A stretch of DNA of 64,000 bases, from contig MTCR01000086.1 in the NCBI GenBank assembly GCA_002212725.1, positions 19,829-83,828 of the forward strand. The letters are read 5' to 3'. Numbering within the stretch: position 1 is the stretch's first letter; each line of letters opens with the position of its first letter. This document shows positions 21,492 to 31,009 of this stretch, one piece after another. The notes under the pieces were generated by a model, which was not told the DNA's origin, did not search any database, and was given only the letters and a program-made list of their open reading frames with translations. Origin of the DNA: Sphingobacteriales bacterium TSM_CSM. GTDB lineage: Bacteria > Bacteroidota > Bacteroidia > Chitinophagales > UBA2359. Position numbers and translations under genes: made by a program.

Positions 21492-22470
21492 ATGAAAACA
21501 ATTAATTTGACACTTCTTCTTTCAATTGCTATACTCACCTTTTCATGTAAAAATGAAGACGACAACTCTCCAATATCAAAGAATGCACTAACTATTGTGA
21601 ATTTAAAAGGTGTTTGGGATATGAATTTACAGGAAACACATCCTGACATATTTGTTTGTGAAGGAAGTATAATCCGAACCGTAGAGGATTGTGAGTGGGC
21701 TATGGTTGAAATATTTGACAACATAATTGAAGCCACTGCAAAAGTACGTCCTATTGGTTGGGACCCAGGCAGTATTTGTAGTGGCACCGCATCGTATTCA
21801 ATTTACGATGATGAGCATTTGTTAATAATTGAAAACGGGCAGCAAACAATTTTTAAATACACGTTGTCAAACAATGGAACGAAACTGGTTGTAACGGTAT
21901 TAGAACCGGGGTTAGATCCAAATTATCCAAATGGTGCATTTGAAGTTTATCATAAGAGATTAATTGAATGTGTTGTTCCCGGAATTGTTCCCATTATTGC
22001 ACAACCAACTACTATGACATGTTGGGCAACAACAGCAACAATGATGATGTCATGGCATGACAATCAATCTTTATACTATAGAACAAGCAATGAGCATTGC
22101 TGGCTCGTCTTATCTTCTTAAATTCACTAATAATGAAGGACTCAATAGTACTGAAAAAGAACCATTTTTAAGTTCAATAGGTTTAATAGGCGAGCCCAAT
22201 ATGTCATATTCCGTTGAAGGATTTAAAGCGCTATTAGAAGATTTTGGGCCTTTGTGGGTAACAACAGATGAAAACCCAGGCACAGGATTTTCTATTCATG
22301 CAAGAATTGTCACAAGACTACAGGGTGATGGATCTCCCGAAAATACATTTCTTCAAATAAATGACCCGGCTGGTGGCGTTGAGGTAATTGAAGCATACAA
22401 GGATTTTATTCAAAAGTTCGAAGATGTAGCGGGGTCCGGATTTCAAGGGATTCAAGTAGTTCATTATTAA
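21492..22470 (+). pseudogene. Papain-like cysteine protease lipoprotein, split by a frameshift
   Basis: The first frame (ATG 21492) encodes a lipoprotein signal (LLLSIAILTFSCKNED), a lipocalin-like beta domain and the catalytic-Cys segment TMTCWATTATMMMSWHDNQS. It then runs out of frame and stops at 22121. The second frame resumes with TIEQAMSIAG and carries the catalytic His (GFSIHARIV) and the Asp-containing INDPAGG, stopping at 22470. Removing one T near 22069-22071 joins the halves into one papain-like (peptidase C70/C39-like) enzyme of about 326 residues. The sequence is visibly more AT-rich than its neighbours, suggesting transfer. Either the gene is dead or the base is a sequencing error; programmed frameshifting is less likely because no slippery heptamer is seen. 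Confidence 0.8.
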
Positions 22471-22618
22471 TAAATCTATAGTAACCAATATTTAATCTTA
22501 CAACTGCCGGAAAACTATTGATTGCCAAGTGGGGCATTTAGCCCGTTCCAATCAAAACCAACTGAACTATTTGCTTCCCCTTTAGCTTTCTGTGTCTTTA
22601 CCAACTCATCCACCCCCA

Positions 22619-22680
22619 CCCGCCTTTTTCTTGCTTGCACAAGTTTGGGGTTGTTCAAGCAAGGTTGGCGGGCAGTTTTT
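22619..22680. terminator. Stem-loop between convergent genes
   Basis: CCCGCC (22619-22624) plus CTTGCTTG pairs with CAAGCAAG and GGCGGG (22667-22672), followed by a T-run on the plus strand. It lies between the protease remnant and the end of the convergent caspase gene, whose stop overlaps the T-run. Confidence 0.6.
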
Positions 22681-25600
22681 TATTGTGCCAGTTTTTGCAA
22701 TACGGCTACCAATGCTTTACGCCCTTGGGTGGTGGTAAAGTAGGTAATATGGTCGCAGGCAACGGCAACAGATTGTGGCAGGGGTGTACGCGGTGTGGGC
22801 ACATTGTTCATGCTGCTTTTGCTTACGGCAATATCATTTACCTCGCGAAACAGGAGCTTGGTCAGCAACTCATAATGTGCGTTTTCTATGCCCAGTTTTT
22901 CAAAAATTTTGCGGGCTTTACCCTCGCCGGCTGCATCGGTTTTAAGAATGGTAGAGGTGTTGCCGGCAAGAATGGTATAGGGCACATGCGGGTCGGCACT
23001 GCCGGTGAGCGATTGAACTAACTCGGAACCGGGTTTCATGTCGTCGGTTACTTTATCTAAGGCTACTACTTTTTTGGTGCCCTCCATGAGGTAATTCAAC
23101 ACCATCAGCGGCCAGCCAACAAGGGTAATTTTGCTTAACCCTATGGTAATTGCCCAACCCAGCCAGTCTTTCATTTTCGGCCAGGGGCTGCCGTTGTTGG
23201 GTGTACCCAACATTATTAAATGCTGCACCATGTTGTTTGCGCCTTCTTTTTCAATCATCCAGCGGCTTACCAACCCGCCCATGGAGTGTGCAACAATGTG
23301 CAGGGTTTTACCATGTCCGTCTCCCAACCCCGCATCGGTAAGGCGTTTTTTGAGGTCTAACGCGGTTTGGCGTATGCCGGTGCTGTAGCTGTCGTAATCA
23401 AAAGCCAGTATCAGGTCGTAGTATTGCTGCATGTCTAACAGCAGCGGGTTTATGGGTTTTTTGCGTTCGGGTTGCAAAAAAGCGCGGGTTTCGCCGGTAA
23501 TGCCGTGGGTGAAGAGCAATATTCGCTGGGCATTTTGCACCAGTGCGGCAACTTTCAGTTTGTCGTTATCATAGAGCAACTCTCCCCTGTCTCCTACCGA
23601 TACTGCCGCCAGATAAGGATACTCGTACCCGAAACCCAATTTTTGCCCTACCAGTTTGTGCAACACAATTTTTACCGTATTAAACAAGCCCCGTACCGCT
23701 CTTTCGGTTTTTGAAGGGTCTTCGGGTACTAAGCGCTCAATGGTAACCTGTGTGGCATTGCCCTTACTTTCCGAGAATCCGAGCGGGTAGTAAAATTCGC
23801 CATCGGTGGCAAAGGGTATAATGGTTTCGTTGCTGCTAAGCGTTTGCGGCAGGGTAATGGTAATGGGGTTTTGGGGTGTAATAATGCCCGGATTGGCTAC
23901 GTTGTTCAACTCCAGCACGTTTAAATCGGGCGCTACACCCCGCGTGGCTACCAACGGCACAATACTTGCGCTTTCGGCATCTTCCAGCAATATATCGGGT
24001 ATAAGGGGCAAACTGCTGCGGTTTATAGCCCTTGTACTTTCGGACTGTTTGTGCGATGATATGCCCACAACGGCATCGAACCCTTGCGGCAGGTTTACCT
24101 GCACGCCGTTTTTTGCCAATAAACTGCGCCCGCTATCATCAAATGAGCGAATGGCATTGATGATTAAGGGCACTACCGTCCAGTCTTTTGCGGGTGGTTT
24201 TCGCTGGCTTCTTACCAGCGCACGCATGCTTTTGGCATACCCAAGCCCCTGCAGGTTGTAGGCTTCGGCGTTAAAATCATCGGTACTTACCAAAAGTTTC
24301 AATATGGTTTTATCTTCACTTACGCCCAGGTTTACCAAATCATCGGGCACTTTGGGGTTAATGGCGCTGTCTTCCAAGGCGGCCACCCCTTTCTGAAGCG
24401 GCTTGAGATTGTATTTTTGCAACAACTCATTGGAGCAGGAAAAATCGGAGCCTAAGTAATACATGGAAACAAAATACTGTGCTTCGGAATGGTTGTTGAC
24501 CCTGATTTTGATTTCGGGCGAACTGTATTTGTATGGCTGCCCGTTTTCGTCGGTTTCATCGTATTCGTAGTAAGGAATATCTAAAATGCCGTTGTTTAAC
24601 TGCACTTTCACAAAATCGGACCACTTGCCGTTAACGCGGTTTCGTTCCGACATAAGGATTTCAATTTCTACGGCGCCGTTGGCAATTTGGGTGGCGGGGT
24701 TTTGCAATTGATTGATGATTTCCCACTGGGCAATATGCTCCAGGCGGCGCACCAATGCCATTGCCGAGGAAGAGGTAAAGCCCACTGTTTGCTCAACAAG
24801 CGGGCGGTTGTCTAAGGTGCTGCAAATTTTATACTTACCAATACCCTCGTGCATATAGGCAATTACCCTGTAATCGGGTTCGTCGCATTCATCAACTTCC
24901 TGCAGGTATGCCGTTGGGCGACTGCTTAACCCTGCCGTAGCCATAGCCGCTCTTACTATAGCCAAACCTGCATACAACCGGGGGTTCGATTTTTCTACCT
25001 CCAGCCTTATTTTAAGTTTTTTAAGCGGCATATTGGCCACCGTTGCTTTGTAAGATGCTGCCGCAAGGGCAGATTCGTCACCCATTTCCAGCACGCTGCG
25101 GTTCAGTTCCAATTTAGTAACCCTTGCTTCGGTAAGCGGTTTCGGGTCTTCGGTATCCAGATTGGCATCTTGCGCATATACCGACATGGTGGTTGGCTCC
25201 AGTTCCGAAACCACAATGCCGTTTATTTGCCCGGCATCCATTTCCCACACATTGGTAGTTGGGTTTTTGGTTATTACATAATATTTGCGTTTTGCGGCAA
25301 GCCCGCCCAGAAAAGGCATATCGGCCTGCGAAGCATCTATGACAGCCTCTAACTGCGGCACTTGTTCCTGCACGGTGTTTACCACTTTTACCGATGCCAG
25401 CCGCATTAAATCGCGGTAGCTGAGGTTGCCGCTGTTGTTGCGAAGCGCCTCGGTAATGCCGTAGGTAAATATGCCGCGCTTATTGCCCGATACTATCAGT
25501 TCCTTAGCTGTTTGGCTGTTGCGGCAGGCAGCCAGCAAAATATGTTTGCCCGATTTAATTTCAAACGGCTGCTGTTGTTTATAGGCTTGGTAAAGCTGTA

Positions 25601-26150
25601 CATCATCTTTAAAAACATACTCTTCAAAAGAACGTATGGTATCTTGCCGGGCGCTGGTAAAGCGGTTTTTAAAAGTGCCGGTTAACCTTGTGCCATCGCC
25701 CGAATGGCAACAATCTAAAATAACGGCAATATGCGGGTTGTTTTTAGCCACTTCCCGGATGAGCCATTTTAACTCCTTGTCTGCCAGGGGGTTGTTCATG
25801 CGCATATCGGGGGTAATGGAGTCAACCGGTACCATTACCTCGTTCATGCGGTCGGGGGTAATATGCCAGAACACCGGGTCGGCAGCCTCGCGCGAGCCGT
25901 GTCCGGCATAGTGAATTACTACTACATCGCCCTCTTTAGCCTGTGTAAGGTGTTTAAGGAAACCATCTTTTATATTGTTTTTGGTTGCCTGTTCATTTCT
26001 AAGGGTAAGCAAGTGCAGGTTGCTTGCCGGCACTGTATCGAGCAGGTACTGTTCCATGTCAAAACTATCTGCCACGCAGCCGTTCAGGCGGGCATTTTGC
26101 GGGTACAGGTCAACGCCTGTAAGCAATCCGAAAACGTTTTTTGATGCCAT
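22680..26150 (-). CDS. Caspase-family protease fused to a PGAP1/lipase-like alpha/beta hydrolase
   Basis: The 1156-residue protein begins with a caspase (C14) domain. Catalytic His84 lies in HYAGHGSRE and Cys148 in ILDCCHSGDG, with the usual N-terminal LLTGVDLYP.NARLNGCVAD. A long beta-rich middle part (about 300-830) has no recognised motif. The C-terminal third is an alpha/beta hydrolase: an oxyanion-type strand FTHGITGET, nucleophile Ser in HIVAHSMGGLVSRW (~residue 958) and a late histidine in CDHITYF (~1132). No signal peptide is present, so it is probably cytoplasmic. Both active sites look intact. Bacterial caspase-like proteins often act as regulated proteases in stress or defence; fusion to a lipase-like effector suggests a self-contained sensor/effector. 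This role is inference. Confidence 0.85.
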   Translation of the reverse strand: MASKNVFGLLTGVDLYPQNARLNGCVADSFDMEQYLLDTVPASNLHLLTLRNEQATKNNIKDGFLKHLTQAKEGDVVVIHYAGHGSREAADPVFWHITPDRMNEVMVPVDSITPDMRMNNPLADKELKWLIREVAKNNPHIAVILDCCHSGDGTRLTGTFKNRFTSARQDTIRSFEEYVFKDDVQLYQAYKQQQPFEIKSGKHILLAACRNSQTAKELIVSGNKRGIFTYGITEALRNNSGNLSYRDLMRLASVKVVNTVQEQVPQLEAVIDASQADMPFLGGLAAKRKYYVITKNPTTNVWEMDAGQINGIVVSELEPTTMSVYAQDANLDTEDPKPLTEARVTKLELNRSVLEMGDESALAAASYKATVANMPLKKLKIRLEVEKSNPRLYAGLAIVRAAMATAGLSSRPTAYLQEVDECDEPDYRVIAYMHEGIGKYKICSTLDNRPLVEQTVGFTSSSAMALVRRLEHIAQWEIINQLQNPATQIANGAVEIEILMSERNRVNGKWSDFVKVQLNNGILDIPYYEYDETDENGQPYKYSSPEIKIRVNNHSEAQYFVSMYYLGSDFSCSNELLQKYNLKPLQKGVAALEDSAINPKVPDDLVNLGVSEDKTILKLLVSTDDFNAEAYNLQGLGYAKSMRALVRSQRKPPAKDWTVVPLIINAIRSFDDSGRSLLAKNGVQVNLPQGFDAVVGISSHKQSESTRAINRSSLPLIPDILLEDAESASIVPLVATRGVAPDLNVLELNNVANPGIITPQNPITITLPQTLSSNETIIPFATDGEFYYPLGFSESKGNATQVTIERLVPEDPSKTERAVRGLFNTVKIVLHKLVGQKLGFGYEYPYLAAVSVGDRGELLYDNDKLKVAALVQNAQRILLFTHGITGETRAFLQPERKKPINPLLLDMQQYYDLILAFDYDSYSTGIRQTALDLKKRLTDAGLGDGHGKTLHIVAHSMGGLVSRWMIEKEGANNMVQHLIMLGTPNNGSPWPKMKDWLGWAITIGLSKITLVGWPLMVLNYLMEGTKKVVALDKVTDDMKPGSELVQSLTGSADPHVPYTILAGNTSTILKTDAAGEGKARKIFEKLGIENAHYELLTKLLFREVNDIAVSKSSMNNVPTPRTPLPQSVAVACDHITYFTTTQGRKALVAVLQKLAQ

Positions 26151-26317
26151 GTTTTGTTTAAGTTTAATGCCATAACAGGTGGTAAATGTAACTGTTTTTT
26201 TGCTGATTCAACAAAATAACAACCATAAAAGGCGTTAAAGTTTTAGGGCAGGGTAAATAAAGCCGGTTTAGAAGAGAAATATTTACCCGAAGGCCAACAG
26301 CAATGTTGAAAAACGGC

Positions 26318-26325
26318 TACATTTG
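26318..26325 (+). promoter_or_regulatory. Candidate -7 element upstream of tag
   Basis: TACATTTG matches TAnnTTTG, 55 bp before the tag ATG. No TTTG at the expected -33 distance, so support is modest. Confidence 0.4.
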
Positions 26326-26380
26326 TTTTAGTTAACCCGATTTGTAAGCATTTTTTTAACCTGCAACAAAACACCAACTT

Positions 26381-26953
26381 ATGACCCGATGTGCCTGGGT
26401 AAAACCCACCGAACAATTAGCCATAGACTACCACGATACCGAATGGGGCGTGCCCGTTCATGACGACCGCAAGTTGTTTGAATTTCTGGTACTCGATGCC
26501 TTTCAGGCAGGGCTTAGCTGGAATACCATTTTGCGCAAACGCGAAAATTTCAGGGCGGCATTTCATAATTTTGAAGCGGCAGTTATAGCCAATTACACCG
26601 ATGATTATATTGCCCAACTCCTGCAAAACGAAGGCATTATACGCAACAGGTTAAAAGTTTATGCCACGGTAAACAATGCACAGCGTTTTTTGCAGGTGCA
26701 AACAGAATTTGGCAGTTTTGACCACTATATATGGCAGTTTACCCAACACCGCACCCTGGTAAACCAGTGGGAACGGTTAAACCAGATACCGGCAAAAACC
26801 GCCCAATCCGATGCCATGAGCAAAGATTTGCAACAACGGGGATTTAAGTTTGTGGGCAGCACCATTTGCTACGCCTTTATGCAGGCAGCAGGTATGGTAA
26901 ACGACCATACTACCGATTGTTTCCGGTATAACCTGCCGGCATATGAAAAATAG
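26381..26953 (+). CDS. tag: DNA-3-methyladenine glycosylase I
   Basis: A 190-residue protein of normal length. The N-terminus CAWVKPTEQLAIDYHDTEWG holds the first zinc ligands (Cys4, His18). DAFQAGLSWNTILRKRENF is the family signature forming the base pocket. The C-terminal NDHTTDCF supplies the other His and Cys ligands. It excises 3-methyladenine from alkylated DNA, starting base-excision repair. It is divergent from the caspase gene and probably monocistronic. Confidence 0.95.
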   Translation: MTRCAWVKPTEQLAIDYHDTEWGVPVHDDRKLFEFLVLDAFQAGLSWNTILRKRENFRAAFHNFEAAVIANYTDDYIAQLLQNEGIIRNRLKVYATVNNAQRFLQVQTEFGSFDHYIWQFTQHRTLVNQWERLNQIPAKTAQSDAMSKDLQQRGFKFVGSTICYAFMQAAGMVNDHTTDCFRYNLPAYEK

Positions 26954-26996
26954 GCAGAGGAATGGTGCTGTTTTTTTTCAAAACATTGAAAAAATA

Positions 26997-27028
26997 TTTG
27001 GTTGGTTAAACGCAATGGTTTAGATTTG
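26997..27028 (+). promoter_or_regulatory. Full Bacteroidota promoter upstream of the GNAT pseudogene
   Basis: TTTG (26997-27000), a 20-bp spacer and TAGATTTG (27021-27028) match both halves of the consensus. Expected transcription start is about 27033, some 33 nt before the GTG at 27066. Confidence 0.65.
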
Positions 27029-27065
27029 CGGCTATACCATTTTACATTAAACCATCAAAAAGCTT

Positions 27066-27656
27066 GTGAATACTGTATATACCCGTGATGAAACTATTGA
27101 GCTGCGTGTTGCAGCAGAACAGGCAATGCGGTGCAGCTCAATATGCACATCTGTTATAAGTAATGATTTTCCGGAAGTTTTTGAAGTGCATCATACAGCC
27201 TTCTGACAAGACAGCGAAGCTAAACTGGTTAATGCTTTAAGAAATAACCCGACAGCTTTTGTGCCGGAACTTTCAATTGTAGCAACTCTAAACAATAAAA
27301 TTGCCGGGCACATTTTATTCACCAAAATCCATATTAAGGGCAACGATGGAAACATAAAAGAAAGTTTAGGGCTTGCACCTATGGCGGTAAAACCCGAACT
27401 TCAGAATAGTGGAATTGGCAGCCTGTTAATCAAAAAAGGACTTGAAGTAGCACAAGGTTTAGGGTTTAAATCGGTAATTGTTTTGGGGCACGAACACTAT
27501 TACCCGAAATTTGGCTTTGAGCCGGCCATTAAATGGAATATTAAAGCACCGTTTGAAGTTCCTTCAAATGTGTTTATGGCAATTGAGTTGGAAAAAGACG
27601 GACTTAAAAACATGTCGGGTACAGTTATTTACCCAAAGGAATTTGACACAGTATGA
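27066..27656 (+). pseudogene. GNAT N-acetyltransferase interrupted by an in-frame TGA
   Basis: The frame from GTG 27066 (or ATG 27126) reads through FPEVFEVHHTAF, then TGA at 27204-27206, then QDSEAKLVNALRNNPTAFVP and the rest of a YhbS-like GNAT fold to 27656. The acetyl-CoA loop is seen in PELQNSGIGSLLIKKGLEVA, and the C-terminal part as LGHEHYYPKFGFEPA. In relatives the stop position would be a Gly (AF-G-QD), so a single GGA to TGA change explains it. The downstream piece could start at GTG 27261, but lacks the first strand and helix. The promoter is intact, so loss looks recent, or is a base error. Confidence 0.8.
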
Positions 27657-27856
27657 TACAGCCTTACACGTCATGAACAAAAGGGCTAAAGCATTCTTAA
27701 ACAGGTTTTGCGGCGGGCGGGTGTTGTATAAACATTAACCCGCGGGCTTCACATCAGCACTTGTGTTTGCATCGGGTAAATATGTTTTCAAGAAGAGAAA
27801 AAAAGGAAACAAAATACATCGTTATAAAAATAATATTAAACATCAAACCGTTTGAA

Positions 27857-28300
27857 ATGCAAACATTTCCCGCATGGCTGTTGTTATTGAGTTTGTTGAT
27901 TAACCCCAAATCAGTGTCTGTTTTGCCCGAAAAAAAACCCCTGACCATTGCAGTACAGCAGTTAAAAAACACAACTGCAGGGATATATGTTGCTGTTTAC
28001 AAAAACACCCAGGATTTTGGCAAGACGGATAAAATTTACCGTGGCGCCAAGATTGTACCCAACGGAAAAACCCGGGCAACCGTTGATATACCCGATTTGG
28101 AGTATGGTATTTATGCTATAGCCGTTTACCAAGATATAAACGGAAACGGCAAACTGGATACCGGCTTGTTTGGCATTCCAAAAGAACCATATGGATTTTC
28201 GAATAACTTTAAGCCGGTGTTTTCCGGCCCTACTTTTGAAAAATGCCGGTTTACCTACTCCGAACAAAATGCGCTTGTTACAATTAACATACTACAATAA
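27857..28300 (+). CDS. DUF2141-family secreted protein
   Basis: From ATG 27857 the product is 147 residues, with a signal peptide (FPAWLLLLSLLINPKSVSV) and the DUF2141 pattern: an initial strand (GIYVAVYKN), IPDLEYGIYAIAVYQDINGNGKLDTG, and PKEPYGFSNN near the end. The DxNGNGKLDxG segment resembles a calcium-binding loop. The open frame extends 32 codons upstream, but the earlier part has no coding character. Function unknown. The beta-helix gene begins 15 bp downstream, so the two are probably co-transcribed. Confidence 0.85.
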   Translation: MQTFPAWLLLLSLLINPKSVSVLPEKKPLTIAVQQLKNTTAGIYVAVYKNTQDFGKTDKIYRGAKIVPNGKTRATVDIPDLEYGIYAIAVYQDINGNGKLDTGLFGIPKEPYGFSNNFKPVFSGPTFEKCRFTYSEQNALVTINILQ

Positions 28301-28315
28301 TGCCGCCATCCGGTT

Positions 28316-30622
28316 ATGCCCGTTTTTTTAAGCATATTAGTCATAACCCTGCTGCTGCAATTGCCCACTAAAGCGCAAAGCACATTAGAGCTATTTGCCA
28401 ATTACCACAGCATTGGGGTAAATGTGGCATTAACCCCGGCCGACCCCGAAAAAGATGCCTGGGCTACCTTGCAATACCGTACAGCAGGAGCCGCAACATG
28501 GGAAACCGGTTTCCCGCTTTCAAGAGTTGACAATGATTTTAACCGGCTTTCGGGCAGTATTTTCTGGCGTCAGCCCAATACGCTCCATGAAATCAGGGTA
28601 ATACTGCAAGATGCCTCTACGGGCGCACTTCACAATGTCACTTTAACAGATACCATCCGCACACTTGCCGAAATTGAGTACCCGGCCGGGGTTACAACTT
28701 ATTATGTCAGCCCAAACGGCAGCGGCAACCTGTTTACCCTTGCCCAACCCGGTTTGCTGCCGGCCGCCCTGGCCGCTGTACAGGCAGGCGGTAAAATTGT
28801 ACTGCTTCCGGGCAATTATTATACAGGCAATCTTACCTTGGCAAACAACGGAACACAAACCGCACCAATTATTATTGAAGGGCCCGAAGACCAATCGGCA
28901 ATACTCAATGGTAAAGATACTACCCAGTTTGTATGGACACCCACTGCCGGAAACCCCAATATTTACTACACCTACACACTGGCAAACAACCCAAACCTGG
29001 TTATTGCCAACGGTAAAAGGTTATACCCGCACCGCACTTTTGAAGATTTGGCACAACACCTCATCGGAACCGGTGTAGGACTTTTTGGCGAAATACGAGA
29101 ACCCACAGAATTAGATGGTTTCTACCGAAACCCCCTGCCCTACCCTTGCGGTTATGACAACACTATTTGGGTTAAATTTCATGACAATGCCAATCCGAAT
29201 ACCAAAGATATGGTAATTACCCGGTTTGCAAAGGCTCTCACAATTCAGAACTCAAACCATGTTTATATTAAAAATTTATCGGTTACCAATTACGGTGTTA
29301 CCCCTGGCAGCAATGCACTACACATTTTAAACAGCAGCAATATTCTGATAGATAATTGCCGGTTTATCAATAACGACAACGATTTACTTTTGGAAGGCAA
29401 CAGCAACCGCATTACCATTCAAAACTGCCGGTTCAGCAATTCCATGAACGGTTTTCAGTCGTGGGAAGTGAAGGCAACGTATCTTTCTGCAAACAGCAGC
29501 TATTGCAACCCATTTACCTGTGGTTGTTACCCCGAGGTTTTTCCGTACTATGGCCGGCTGCTGGAACGCGGCGCAATTAATTATCAGCATGGTTTTGGCG
29601 GGCGTGGTATTGTAATCAGAAACTGTGAATTTTATGACTACGGACAAGCCGGGCAATTGGCTCCCCCAAGTTTCAATGCCAATTTTACCCAAAGTTATGA
29701 AATTGATTTCTACAACAACCTGCTGTACAATTGCACCGAAGACGGCATGGAAATTGACGGCGACTCAAGAAATACCCGCGTTTGGAATAATGTTTTTCAC
29801 CATGTAAATGCTCCTCTTTCACTTGCTGTGGCACAATGCGGGCCTACCTATATAATAAGAAACCTTTTCTATAACATGGTTGCCGATACTTTTATTTACA
29901 ATCCGGTTAACGGAAAACTCATTCAAGACGGACACCCGCTTAAATTTCAATCGGGTTACACACAACAAACAGGCGACGTTTTCTTTTTTCACAATACTGT
30001 AGCAGCACAACATGCCAATGTAGCGCTCGATATTGGCTCTACTTCGGGCTGGACGCGTTTTTCGGCAATAAATAATATTCTGGTTGCAGATACAAACTTT
30101 GCTTTGCTGATTAACACTGCCGAACTTTACCCGTCGGTTTTGGATTACAACTCATATTATAGCAATTTACCCGATTTTGCATCGGTAAAAACCCAAACCT
30201 CCAATGCAGTTCAAACATTTACCCATCCAGCCGGTTTGTTTACCGCTTTTGGTTACGAACAACATGGCAGCCGCGAAAATCCGTTATTTATAAATGCTGC
30301 TTTAAATAATTACCACTTGCAACCCGACAGCCCCTGCATTGATGCCGCACAGCTTATTTACGGCATAAACGACCAAGCCTATTGCGGCACCGCTCCCGAC
30401 AGAGGCGCTTTTGAGTATATGCCTTCCATTGCTGTTACGGGCGAGCCGGTGGTATGCCAAAGCCAGTTATACACCTACTCTGCCAATTATGTTGCCGGGG
30501 CCTCCTACCTTTGGAGCGTAACCGGCGGTGTTATTGTTTCGGGGCAAGGCACAAATACCATAACCGTTTTATGGAGCACAAGTTCTACCGGATTGGTAAA
30601 TGTAATGCTAACTCCGGAATAA
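28316..30622 (+). CDS. Secreted right-handed parallel beta-helix protein with C-terminal PKD-like segment
   Basis: The 768-residue protein has a signal peptide (VFLSILVITLLLQLPTKAQ) and an N-terminal beta domain. The segment GVTTYYVSPNGSG opens a pectate-lyase-like beta-helix (about 120-700) with repeated short strands such as NSNHVYIKNLSV, NSSNILIDNCRF and NSNRITIQNCRF. The last ~65 residues (VCQSQLYTYSANYVAGASYLWSV-type) begin a PKD-like domain and end abruptly at TPE with no T9SS signal. Such helices usually bind or cleave polysaccharides; no catalytic set could be assigned. The abrupt end suggests truncation, but no homologous reading was found after the stop. Confidence 0.8.
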   Translation: MPVFLSILVITLLLQLPTKAQSTLELFANYHSIGVNVALTPADPEKDAWATLQYRTAGAATWETGFPLSRVDNDFNRLSGSIFWRQPNTLHEIRVILQDASTGALHNVTLTDTIRTLAEIEYPAGVTTYYVSPNGSGNLFTLAQPGLLPAALAAVQAGGKIVLLPGNYYTGNLTLANNGTQTAPIIIEGPEDQSAILNGKDTTQFVWTPTAGNPNIYYTYTLANNPNLVIANGKRLYPHRTFEDLAQHLIGTGVGLFGEIREPTELDGFYRNPLPYPCGYDNTIWVKFHDNANPNTKDMVITRFAKALTIQNSNHVYIKNLSVTNYGVTPGSNALHILNSSNILIDNCRFINNDNDLLLEGNSNRITIQNCRFSNSMNGFQSWEVKATYLSANSSYCNPFTCGCYPEVFPYYGRLLERGAINYQHGFGGRGIVIRNCEFYDYGQAGQLAPPSFNANFTQSYEIDFYNNLLYNCTEDGMEIDGDSRNTRVWNNVFHHVNAPLSLAVAQCGPTYIIRNLFYNMVADTFIYNPVNGKLIQDGHPLKFQSGYTQQTGDVFFFHNTVAAQHANVALDIGSTSGWTRFSAINNILVADTNFALLINTAELYPSVLDYNSYYSNLPDFASVKTQTSNAVQTFTHPAGLFTAFGYEQHGSRENPLFINAALNNYHLQPDSPCIDAAQLIYGINDQAYCGTAPDRGAFEYMPSIAVTGEPVVCQSQLYTYSANYVAGASYLWSVTGGVIVSGQGTNTITVLWSTSSTGLVNVMLTPE

Positions 30623-31009
30623 GACCAAACCCGGGCGTTTGCTGATTGCTTTGTTGTTTGGTATGTTCTCCCGCACCCGGCCTACCCCAAATTCAAGGCA
30701 GCAAACACCTTAACTCAATTATGAAAAGGTTGTTTAAAAGGGCGCAGTAGTTGCCAACCGGCACCATGAGGCATTGCTCCTGTTTACGGCTAACTGTTTT
30801 GGTTTAATGCCGGCGCGGTGTCTTTGTTTCGGGGCAAACCGCAACATGCATAACAAAAAAAGGTATTCCGGCTACAAACCTGTCTATATGCAATAAAATT
30901 GCAAAGCACTGCCACGCAAAGAAATGAATTTGCGTTTATGTAAGAACCTAACAGTCCGTTTACTTGTTGTACCACATATTTTGGTTACCCAATTAAAAAG
31001 TAAAACTGC
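30623..31009 (+). other. Intergenic region, nothing supported
   Basis: No gene, structured RNA or full promoter seen in these 387 bases. TATTTTGG near 30977 resembles a -7 element for mrp with one mismatch. Confidence 0.3.

Noticed and set aside
22057..22470. Independent gene starting at 22057
   Set aside because: Its sequence is the second half of the papain-like protease; the catalytic Cys lies in the preceding frame, so it is a frameshift product, not a separate gene.
27204..27206. TGA recoding (two genes, GNAT and the IS66 remnant, read through TGA)
   Set aside because: Intact genes in the window end in TGA (ferric-reductase gene, CHAT gene), so TGA is a normal stop. The two cases are single nonsense changes in decayed genes.
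30623..31009. Hidden RNA gene
   Set aside because: No cloverleaf, conserved structure or T-run was seen by eye; there is no positive support.
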